Below are positions 28,701 through 34,100 of a stretch of DNA of 58,294 bases, in pieces; the stretch's first letter is position 1, and each line of letters opens with the position of its first letter. The position numbers were made by a program, and so were the translations under genes. Source of the stretch: a virus; the IMG/VR virus record IMGVR_UViG_3300025767_000021, positions 1 to 58,294 of that record; one strand, written 5' to 3'. Under the pieces are notes generated by a model. It ran no database searches, was not told the origin of the DNA, and saw only the letters and a list, made by a program, of their open reading frames with translations.

Positions 28701-30189
28701 TGTGGGTTACATCCTCAACGCAGTGGCAACTGATTTCCTATATGGTGGAACTGAAAGAAGTAGAACCGCTGGTGAATTCTATTACCTATACCCATCTGAA
28801 GCAACTGGTTCTCAGTTAATTCAAACTATCGATGGTATCAACTACGCTGGAACATTGGCTAGAAAAGTAATGGAGAACACAACCTTCACTACCGCATCTT
28901 CTGAAGTATCCGCATCGGTTGAATTATTGAGAAACAATAGAAGTTTCATCCAAAACGAAACTATCGAATTCATCTCATCTTCTTGGAGTAATGTGGTTTA
29001 CAATGAGGATAAGTGTAGAAGAGATACTGGATACATTGTAGATGCTGCAGCAACTGATTTACTTTATGGTGGTAACGAAAGAAGTACAACCGCAGGATTG
29101 TTCTATTGGAGATATCCATCAAGAGCAACCGTAGCTGGTGTACCATCTGAAGCTAACCAATTAGACCCAACTGTGGATGGAATCAGATTCGCAAATGGAA
29201 CTGCACAAAATGTGGTTCAAAACTTAGAATACACAACTCCATCAACGGCAACATTAAATGGTATTGATTTATTAAGAAACAACACAACTTTCATTCAGAA
29301 AGAAACGATTGCTTACTTATCTTCTTCTTGGAGTGAATTCCAATACAATGAAGTAAGTTGTAGTAGAGATTTGGGATACATCATTGATGCTGTGGCAACC
29401 GACTTGAAATATGGTGGTAACGAAAGAGCAGTTCAAGCTGGTACTTTCTACTACTACATTCCTTCAATCGCAACAACGGAACAAAAACCACAAACAACCG
29501 ATGGTATTGATTTCGCTAAAGGATTGAGTGAAAAGGTAATTAAACAAACTCAATTAGTATTCCCATTCTTATTAAATAGAAATGGAGCAAATGCACTTAG
29601 AGCGGCCAAAAAAGATTTACAAGGTAAAGCAATTACATATACAAACGCAGCATTCCCTGATTTTATATATAATGAGGAAAAATGTTATAGAGATACTGGT
29701 TTCATCGTAGATGCTATTGCAACTGATATTATCTATGGTGGTAATGAAAGAAGTATAAGAGCAGCCCAATCATATTACACTGGTGTGTATGGAAGTGCAG
29801 CTGTTGTTGTAAATGAACAAAAGTATGAAACCGCAAATACAAATAGATATTTAAGAACACAATTCCAATTTGTGGCTAGACAGGGTCCTGTTGAAGAATT
29901 TGGTTCTCTAATTATTACAACTGGACATGATTTCTCATATGCTGGTGCTGGTGTAACTTATAAAGCATTACCTCCTAACCAAGGTGGTGATGGTATCCCA
30001 GACCCTAATAAAGAAATTGTAGAAGTAGCTGGTGGTAGAGTATTCTTTACTTCTGGTAACGAACTTGGTGACTTTAAGATTGGTGCTGGACTTATAATTA
30101 AACAGGCAACTGGTACATTAGAAGGTAGAACATTCTCTAAATCGTTATTCTCATTAGTAACACCATTCTCATTGGCACTTCAAGATTAA
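16756..30189 (+). CDS. Giant repetitive virion protein (4477 aa), C-x-R-D-x-G repeats
   Basis: One uninterrupted 13.4-kb frame. N-terminal ~100 residues resemble a fibre anchor (VTVSGSLLVSQSF). Residues ~105-370 look like a right-handed beta-helix (LYVSSTSGDDNNDGRTQQFP, then ELPRNTTVWGAG). About 21 copies of a ~108-aa helical repeat follow in five cassettes, each copy holding one Cys in C-x-R-D-x-G, then Asp-Leu-x-Tyr-Gly-Gly-Asn and a Tyr-Tyr-x-x-Pro-Ser. Between cassettes are linkers with SSSFAIVLDIVENGTGSLPT, a cupredoxin-like domain (~1775-1908) and a four-fold FTC repeat (~2678-3018). The last ~130 residues (HDFSYAGAGVTYKALPPNQG, RTFSKSLFSLVTPFSLAL) are a distinct end domain I recall from T4-like cyanophage structural proteins. 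A very long fibre or whisker is inferred; no enzymatic role is visible. A small diverged relative of the repeat is encoded next. Confidence 0.85.
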   Translation: MARLIPRKQVEEVQDFIRDTSFAGNVTVSGSLLVSQSFSMGSNPNTVSDITGSVFLTGSLTIDGPLNVVGDQAVNLTSSISLESLDSQKFGGIRPEDFGAMDATLYVSSTSGDDNNDGRTQQFPLRTIKKAAELATAGDDGRYGLPTGSLFTGFRIEVSAGTYLEENPIELPRNTTVWGAGLRVTKVVAKNENEDLFWVNSGNYLAEMTFAGLRVFPSVDNARSGFAIAFAPNAFITTSPYVQNCSMISNQENSFLEKYETIPAGGGGLNVDGNRIHPDSPLASMVLDAYTQIAPNGVGCQVVGRGFIQLVSFFTNFSAYAVKVLDGGQAVLLNSNTSFGDFGMYASGSRFITGSGGNIEAFNRVRDNYTIIIDTIEDGLSAIPEFVPNTNQGIKVTDELQYFISGQSSDAIAEQAKSEYRLVSNIVESGISNIPTLLAKSATRGYNTGSVWNISNGIQTTGSVSATSTELNIIDDRFTKVKETLRLGNRATSSYTLVDNIVGLVKATDEIQYVGSDAATSVEVDIINRHFNTILSIVEFGLNDTNNPLSPFTSSNAGNIKITETPQFITDISSSLAVQQKISASFATVYQILDLGSDYAPTIIPSSSFENPSIDYQNGYSALLGNLSFIQEETIAYLSSSWSDFEYNQDTCKRDLGYIVSGAAHDLLYGGNEESVRNGNFYYDIPSEATSSQKQQTLDAIRYASGLAQKVISNVTFIEPSINVENAYDLLVNNKTFIQEEVIAFVSSSWRGFDYNEVTCKRDVGYIIDAVATDLRYGGNERSLIAGRYYYDYPSEATTTQLLQTTDGIEWARDLSKKLIVKDTFVSPSSINQSVYDLIVENRSLIQEETVRFVDTQFPNLVYLRDKCRRDTGYILDAVATDLLYGGNQKSIRAGLYYQAVSVDKVNGEQLNETIDAISYAKSFVDKVVTNELVEIPQLVDNTKARVRAGDILPFTSSLLSGSEDIRVKVSSSFGLVEDIIKKGESSLLTAIAGNTPNFKWTIDEPKLVTNGTIVTSSSDTSNVENIVTNYGIITDIITNGTSVAPTEVTNWTGSIKVTDTTQYTNGSSVATSTEGTLVSSSISIVKTAVELGTGSLPSLLENSSSIYVGGVAPITNATTASSAEVNKVSSSFAIVLDIVENGTGSLPTIVENISENIKFTSATQITNSGSADSDDVSFISSSFAIVTSIVTNGTGSLPTKSDYGSPLTASNVVAAYNLLIDNISFIQDETIAYLSSSWSTASYDEAKCRRDVGFIVSGAAEDLLHGVVSQSVVNGEFYYNFPSKAETIQLNQTIDGINYASKLSQKIVQNELFETASSERRAAWDLIDSNIEFIKDETILYLSSSWSTFDYNEVTCKRDVGYILDAVRTDIYYGGNERSVIAGEYYYLYPSQATVGNDGDTGGELNQTLDGINFARRLAEKVVEQATFTQPSQAVLDAKDLLVNNKQFIADEVVAFVSSSWSEVVYNETTCKRDTGYILDAAITDLVYGGNERSRVAAEYYYRYPSSAVVGGVPSTTQQKDPTVDAIEYLVGISQQIVLGTTFTSADSTKVSIANTVRENKAYIQQSVLDYINYRYAYLNYNQSKCYRDIGFITDAILTDLVYGGNQRSIQAGSFYYKFPSQATGFQLDETIVGINYGRDLTEMIIRGAKQIEDSFDVVVKIIESGSSVQTDKTIGLAYNGLPISQVGTPKNSYGDNLITTTIGTILPDDVTEVLNVVGGIKFNDNTQYSSSISASATLSAEISESFRTVIDIIDYGISGSQQISGSANSSSYFEVITLPNDTEAFYFTQEQLQYFDGRNGWRLGGEDTGSFEGSIKDPTITLVRGEMYNFSINDMGFEDSTINRPLLIKTKRTAGTVYDVYESIGLVNNGITFGTITFTPLADTPDTLYYVNPNNISASGVINIVDSLPLSDEQELVYVPTKGEFEKVLNTAGNIKVSTATQYTSLLNASISERNNISSSISTVINVLESGSSVAPTIVKTIDGLIKRGDVNQITSSLSISSGTLSKISSSFAIVLDIIQNGTGSLPTQIDNTTEGIKVTNLSPGIGELEDYTGILPTISASFAIVSDAILNGTGSTPTASLYGSPVNDTDIITAYGLITSSVAFIQAETIAYLSSSWSTFEYNEASCSRDVGYIVNGVAEDLRYGVVSASVVNAKYYYEFPSEATSSQANQTVDGINYAYRLTEQIIKGVSFVTASQDRLDTETIIRNNVNFIKEEAITFLSSSWSTFDYNEITCKRDIGYILDATITDIVYGGNERSINAGVFYYKYPSEATGSQLFPTLDGIQYAGEVTKEVVSGSIFIEPSSVKLNAYELVHQNRELIQDEVISYISSSWNSFDYDDVKCRRDVGYILDAATTDFIYGGNERSVIAGDFYYRYPSQATGSQLNQTVDGIVYAQRLADKMLSNTLLVTASLERREVYDLIERNRELVQDEVISYISSSWVGFDYDQNKCRRDVGHILDAVATDLRYGGNERSVIAGEYYWLYPSDATEGQKVETIDGIVHAANLVQKIVQNVVLQLPSSDKLEVWNTIRNNRTLIQDETVEYIDYAFPFLNYNKTKCRRDVGHILDGVATDVLWGGNQRSVKSGDFYYRYPSLATGVQIEETIAGIRYAQSLLKNIVVDNTLESPSLVLNTDGNIRVTSFEPTLSSIALSGSYQTEVSKSIDSVTGIITTGIKSYTPTTATYNPATGDFAMTIVRHGLSVGDSIYLKPESFTFTCEMDGNRTEHKLPSAGQPAYDSRLTIKSVTSNTVTVNVGASGPNIEFNPTNASYDPATGDFVITVGEHTLSVGEGVVLATGSFAFTCEMDNNQSVKSYPRFGIDQYSVRSLPITAVSDTTMTVNVGASGPNKYFTPVSASYNALSGDMTLTVSESFGLGVGRSVVLENESFAFTCDQDGDLTTHSYPRSGSDPYAEKSIVITSVGTTSHTPTDAPYNPSTGVVTLTIANHGFSNGDYVKVDDGALTYTCVSDNNQTEHSYPRAGYDYPSGRWLEISNVTTNTFDINVGSSSYLGEHTFISATTNGIKRQDGTFTINVGDAGSASGSIHTFVSASQNAVKHEPQSVHTFVSASNGAVKHLPQSTHTFVRTQRDSVTTLPVLTESIEGLIKINDIEQYTSSLSGSEVEAGYVTRSVGFINDIIRFGTDDIPFALAKWYDDTLDVPQNLTTGSYVTASGTYTTTTEFGIVSSSFGQIINIIENGIGSLPTLVNNSSNNIKVTDTTQFTSSLSGSSTELSKVNASVGIIENIVQNGLSVKPTIVFNNSDRTNLIKVTDTAQITSASFGDRLQQRLISSSIAVVLDIVENGTGSLPTIEDYGDASDAPKTIAAYNLLKLNIPFIQSETIAYLSSSWSNLDYNEASCSRDVGLIISGAAEDMLHNSLSASVVNGKFYYEFPSAAIVSGSSSPTSSAQLVPTLDGIKYAGRMAENIVRGYTYVTSSQAVSASVELIRNNKEFIKEETIAFISSSWSDFDYNSVTCKRDVGFILDAVATDLLYGGNERSVTAGDFYYRYPSSAIVGGVPSATQQKDPTVTAIDFVQNMVTEVVSGSVFVTASSEVEYVYDALRLNRGFIQNETIAFVNAKYPNLDYNEASCRRDTGFIVDAVATDLRWGGNQRALTAGEFYYRFPSQATGYQLTETVDALIYARDLSEKIIDKETLFVPTGSLNTDNGIKVTSFSPATGGSVTDISVLNTISSSFAIVSDAILNGTGSTPTASAYGSPLTSSNIVTAYGLITASVPFIQAEVVEYISSSWVGFEYDDVKCARDVGFIVNGVATDLLHNSVSASATNAREYYRATKLSEATGSQRMQTFDGINYAYQLTEQIVKGVTFDFPTTQISASVSLIRGNKHFIQSESIAYLSSSWEGFEYNQETCKRDVGYIVDAVATDLLYGGNQRSKIAGEFYYKFPSNATTSELEPTITGIKYAGDVASKLVQNEVFVTASAERVAGNRVILDNKEFIQNEVIAYVSSSWSDFDYNEASCSRDVGYILNAVATDFLYGGTERSRTAGEFYYLYPSEATGSQLIQTIDGINYAGTLARKVMENTTFTTASSEVSASVELLRNNRSFIQNETIEFISSSWSNVVYNEDKCRRDTGYIVDAAATDLLYGGNERSTTAGLFYWRYPSRATVAGVPSEANQLDPTVDGIRFANGTAQNVVQNLEYTTPSTATLNGIDLLRNNTTFIQKETIAYLSSSWSEFQYNEVSCSRDLGYIIDAVATDLKYGGNERAVQAGTFYYYIPSIATTEQKPQTTDGIDFAKGLSEKVIKQTQLVFPFLLNRNGANALRAAKKDLQGKAITYTNAAFPDFIYNEEKCYRDTGFIVDAIATDIIYGGNERSIRAAQSYYTGVYGSAAVVVNEQKYETANTNRYLRTQFQFVARQGPVEEFGSLIITTGHDFSYAGAGVTYKALPPNQGGDGIPDPNKEIVEVAGGRVFFTSGNELGDFKIGAGLIIKQATGTLEGRTFSKSLFSLVTPFSLALQD
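18600..19560 (+). repeat. Cassette A: 3 C-x-R-D-x-G repeats
   Basis: Cys codons near 18709, 19030 and 19357, about 324 nt apart. First copy is the SGAA type, last copy lacks SSSW and has TQFPNLVY before the Cys. Confidence 0.8.
20385..21720 (+). repeat. Cassette B: 4 C-x-R-D-x-G repeats
   Basis: Cys codons near 20497, 20821, 21170 and 21510. The opening copy has VSGAAEDLLHGVV in place of the GGN motif; the closing copy has YRYAYLNYN in place of the SSSW segment. Confidence 0.8.
22075..22485 (+). other. Cupredoxin-like domain, degenerate (in 4477-aa protein)
   Basis: ITLVRGEMYNFSINDMG, then GTITFTPLADTPDTLYYVNP. The framework matches the intact copy in the 3645-aa protein, but the Cys, His and Met ligand positions are replaced. 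Confidence 0.5.
23020..24630 (+). repeat. Cassette C: 5 C-x-R-D-x-G repeats
   Basis: Cys codons near 23141, 23465, 23790, 24113 and 24437, at almost exactly 324-nt spacing. Opening copy NGVAEDLRYGVV, closing copy DYAFPFLNYN. Confidence 0.8.
24790..25810 (+). repeat. Four-fold FTC beta repeat
   Basis: Four ~85-aa units, each with Y-N-P-x-x-G-x-x then a strand, then FTFTC / FAFTC / FAFTC / LTYTC followed by an acidic Asp-Gly/Asn turn and Y-P-R (absent in copy 1). Followed by four HTF-(V/I) short repeats to ~26040. Confidence 0.7.
26720..27720 (+). repeat. Cassette D: 3 C-x-R-D-x-G repeats
   Basis: Cys codons near 26830, 27180 and 27526. Opening copy SGAAEDMLHNSL, closing copy AKYPNLDYN. Confidence 0.8.
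27915..29800 (+). repeat. Cassette E: 6 C-x-R-D-x-G repeats
   Basis: Cys codons near 28032, 28362, 28687, 29011, 29360 and 29680. Opening copy NGVATDLLHNSV, closing copy AAFPDFIYN. The longest cassette. Confidence 0.8.
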
Positions 30190-30196
30190 AAAATTT

Positions 30197-30206
30197 GATA
30201 TTTATA
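30197..30206 (+). promoter_or_regulatory. Promoter-like motif GATATTTATA
   Basis: In the 35-bp gap after the 4477-aa gene, 18 bp before ATG 30225. Would drive 30225, the 3645-aa giant, the LRR protein and the chaperone. Role inferred. Confidence 0.45.
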
Positions 30207-30224
30207 TAGGAAAAAGATAAAGAT

Positions 30225-31082
30225 ATGGCAGAACAAATTGCACTAAACTCATTTAAATCGGTACTTACCACTCTAACTGGTGATGATGATATTGTATATA
30301 CTACTCCAACTGGAGTTTCTACAATCTTATTATCAGCACAGGTAACTAATACTGGTACTACAAATACACCAATTACTATGAAAATTACAAGTAATAGGGA
30401 ATTACCAACACCGCAAGTTGATGATATTATCAATAGTGGTAGTTTTATAAGTGCATCTGCTTTAATTGCAAAAAATCAAACTTTTATTGAAAAAGAAGCC
30501 TCAGCTTATATAAATTTTCAAAATAATTTACAAATTCTACCATTTAGTTTTACTTCTTCATTTTTTGAAGGATATGTTAGAACGGCTGTAAATGGTGTTG
30601 AGGATGATTTAATTGAGGGTGGAACTTTACAATCACGAAAAGCAGCACTTTCATACTATAACAAAAATGGAGAAATTTTAATACCTGATGATTATTACAC
30701 AGCATCATATCAAGCGATTGATTATGCGAATAAAATGATTCAACAAATACTTATTAATGAATCAATAACTGGTTCAGTTGATATATCAAGAATTTACAAT
30801 GATAATTACACTCAATCGTTCGATAATACATTAATTGCTGAAAGTGGTTCAATTACTGCTTCTTTGGAATTATTCAATGCTATATCGGAAACAATTTCAA
30901 ATCCAACAAGAGTTTTACAATCTCCTATTGATTTGATAACAAGAGTAACTATACCAGCTGGCGATTCACTATCTCCCATTGTGGCAGGTAAGTTAGTATT
31001 GGAGCAAGATTTTTCATTAATTATGTCGGGTTCAGCCGATTTAACGGTGATATTATCGATTCTTGAAAGTGCTAATGAATAA
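30225..31082 (+). CDS. Virion protein with nested domains (YTTP beta domain split by a C-x-R-D-x-G-like unit)
   Basis: 285 residues; GGAAAAAGATAAAG before ATG. The first ~65 residues (DIVYTTPTGVSTILLSAQVT) and the last ~55 (TIPAGDSLSPIVAGKLVLEQ, ending LTVILSILE) together match the whole 110-aa protein at 43832, which has the same order without interruption. The middle ~160 residues (IAKNQTFIEKEASAYI, VNGVEDDLIEGGTLQSRKAA, YQAIDYANKMIQQILI) match one unit of the 4477-aa protein but lack the Cys and the C-x-R-D-x-G signature. It looks like a small structural domain carrying an inserted repeat. An adaptor between giant proteins is conceivable. Confidence 0.75.
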   Translation: MAEQIALNSFKSVLTTLTGDDDIVYTTPTGVSTILLSAQVTNTGTTNTPITMKITSNRELPTPQVDDIINSGSFISASALIAKNQTFIEKEASAYINFQNNLQILPFSFTSSFFEGYVRTAVNGVEDDLIEGGTLQSRKAALSYYNKNGEILIPDDYYTASYQAIDYANKMIQQILINESITGSVDISRIYNDNYTQSFDNTLIAESGSITASLELFNAISETISNPTRVLQSPIDLITRVTIPAGDSLSPIVAGKLVLEQDFSLIMSGSADLTVILSILESANE

Positions 31083-31108
31083 TTATATACTAATAACTAA
31101 GGTAGTAA

Positions 31109-34100
31109 ATGAGCCAATTATTAAGCGGAAAGGTTAAAGTAGTAAGACCTACCGATGTTTCGGAGGACAGGTATGAATATCTACGATTAAATGAAGCAGA
31201 GCCAAACTTAGGTGTTCCTGAGAGTGGTTCTATTTCATCGGGCTCAATCGCATTAGTTGCTTCTGATGCGGATGGTAATCGTTTATTCGTTACTACACTT
31301 CAATTAGACCAATTTAGTGGTTCATTTAGTGGTTCTTTTGCTGGTGATGGTTCTGAATTAAACAACCTCCCAGATGTACCACAATTAAGAAGTGGTTCGG
31401 TATCCGCTTCCATCGCTCCAAATACGGGATTCTTAGTAAACACATCAGCATCATTCTTTGGTGATATTGATGTAGATGGTACTGCAAGAATTACTGGTGA
31501 TTTAATTGTTGATAATCGTATTGTAGCAAGAGAGATTATTGTTGAAATTATCTCATCTTCTATTATTTTCTCCACAGGTTCAAACATTTTTGGTGATGAA
31601 TTAACCGATAGACAAATATTCACTGGTTCGGTTGAAATGACTGGTTCATTGACCGTAGATGGTAATACAAATATTACTGGTTCAGTTGGTATTATTGGTG
31701 GAGTTGGTATATTAGGAAATACAACAATATCGGGTTCTGTATTTGTATCTGAAAGTATAGAAGCAAACATAATTTCAGCATCTATTTTTAGTGGTAGTGG
31801 TGAGGCATTATTTAATATTCCTCAATCTGCACTTTCTGATAATTCTCCATTAATTGCTAGTGGGGCTGTAACGGCATCTACTGAAAATAATGTCTTTACT
31901 GTAACTTCGGTTGAAAGTGGTTCTATATTTAGTGGTAGTATTCAACTAAGTAGTGGTTCGGTATTTAGTGGTAGTGGTGCTGAGTTATTCGATATACCTC
32001 GTTCTGCATTAGCACCTGATGCATTACAATCACCATTGATTGTAACGGGTTCGGTAACTGCATCAGTTTCAACCGATGGATTCTTCAGAGTGCAATCTAC
32101 GGGTTCAGTAACAACTGAATTAAGCGGTTCACTATTTGTTAGTGGGAATGTTCAACTTATTAGTGGTTCATCTTTCTCTGGTAGTGGTGAAAATCTATTT
32201 AATATTCCAAAATCAGCACTTACTGAAGATGCACTTCTTTCAAATTTAATTACAACGGGTAGTGTAACAGCATCTGTTTCGGAAGATGGATTCTTTAGAG
32301 TATTTGGAACTGGTTCGGTAACATCTGAATTTAGTGGTTCGGTATTTGTAAGTGGAGGTGTACAACTTAATAGCGGTTCTGCTTTTAGTGGTAGTGGTGC
32401 TAATCTTTTTGATATCCCTCGTTCGGCATTAACCGAAGATGCTAGATTATCAAATTTAATCACTACTGGTTCAGTATCTGCATCTGTATCTGAGGATGGA
32501 TTCTTTAGAGTATTTGGAACTGGGTCTGTAACAACCGAATTAAGTGGTAGTGTATTTGTAAGTGGAAATTTACAATTAAATAGTGGTTCTGCTTTTAGTG
32601 GTTCGGGTGAAAATTTATTTAATATCCCACAAGCCGCTTTAGCATTTGAAATCAATAGAATTACAAGTGGTAGTGTAACGGCATCTGTATCTCCAAATGA
32701 AGGATTTGTAGTAATTTCAGAAGATAGTGGTTCAACCTTTAGTGGTTCAATTTTCTTATCATCTGGTTCATTCTTTAGTGGTAGTGGTGAGAACTTATTT
32801 AATATTCCAAGAGCAGCACTTACTGAAGATGCTCTTCTTTCGAATAGAATTGTAAGTGGAGCAGTAACTGCATCGGTTACACCTGAAGATGGCTTTGTAG
32901 TAACTTCCGTTGAGAGTGGTTCAACATTCATTGGCTCGGTTGATGTAACTGGTAGTGTGAATATACCATCTGGAAGTGGATTCTTTAGTGGTAGTGGTTT
33001 AGGGTTATTTGATATCCCAGAATCAGCACTTGCTTTTGAAATTAATAGAATCACAAGTGGTTCAGTAACTGCATCAGTTGACCCTAATGCTGGGTTTGTG
33101 GTAATTTCGGAAGATAGTGGTTCTACATTTAGTGGTTCGATATTCTTAGCTAGTGGTTCATTTATTAGTGGTAGTGGCGAACAATTATTTGATATACCAT
33201 TCTCAGCACTCTCAGATGAAGCTCAAAACGCAATCGAATCTCTATTATCTGTTCAAGCTGGAAGATTAGCAACTGGTTCGGTAACCGCATCGGTTGACCC
33301 TAATGATGGATTCGTTGTAGTATCCGAATTAAGTGGTTCTACTTTTAGTGGTAGTGTTTTCCTAAGTAGTGGTTCATTCTTTAGTGGTAGTGGTGAAAAC
33401 CTATTTAACATACCTCGTTCAGCCTTAGTTGAGGATGCACTTCTTTCAAACTTAATTACAACAGGTTCAGTAACCGCATCGGTTTCAACTGATGGATTCT
33501 TTAGAGTACAGGGTACTGGTTCTGTAACAACTGAATTGAGTGGTTCATTATTTGTAAGTGGAAATGTAGAAATTAACAGTGGTTCATCATTTAGTGGTAG
33601 TGGTGCTAACTTATTCAATATCCCAAGAACAGCACTAACCGATGATGCACTTATTTCAAATCTAATTGCAACTGGTTCAGTAACCGCATCAGTTTCAACT
33701 GATGGTATATTTAAGGTATATTCAACTGGTTCTGTAAAATCAGAATTTAGTGGTAGTGTATTTGTATCAGAATCATTAGAAGCTAAAAAAATAACAGCCG
33801 ATGAATTTACTGGTTCATTTAGTGGTTCATTTGCTGGTGATGGTTCACAACTTAATAATATCCCACAATCAGCACTTTCTGAGGATGCAAATAGGATAGC
33901 AAGTGGTTCAGTAACCGCATCGGTTTCTCCAAACTTTGGATTTGTAGTTAATAGTTCTGGTTCAATTCAGGGTGATTTAACTGTTGATAATGATTTATTT
34001 GTAGGTGGTAGGATTACCGCACAAGAACTTTATGTAGATTTCATTTCATCATCTATTATTTACTCATCTGGTTCAAACATATTCGGTGATGATAGTGGAA

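Noticed and set aside
32152-33054. 300-aa minus-strand frame and similar frames over the LFNIP repeats
   Set aside because: Antisense shadow of repeated SGS/GSV coding sequence; no start signals and no recognisable domain.
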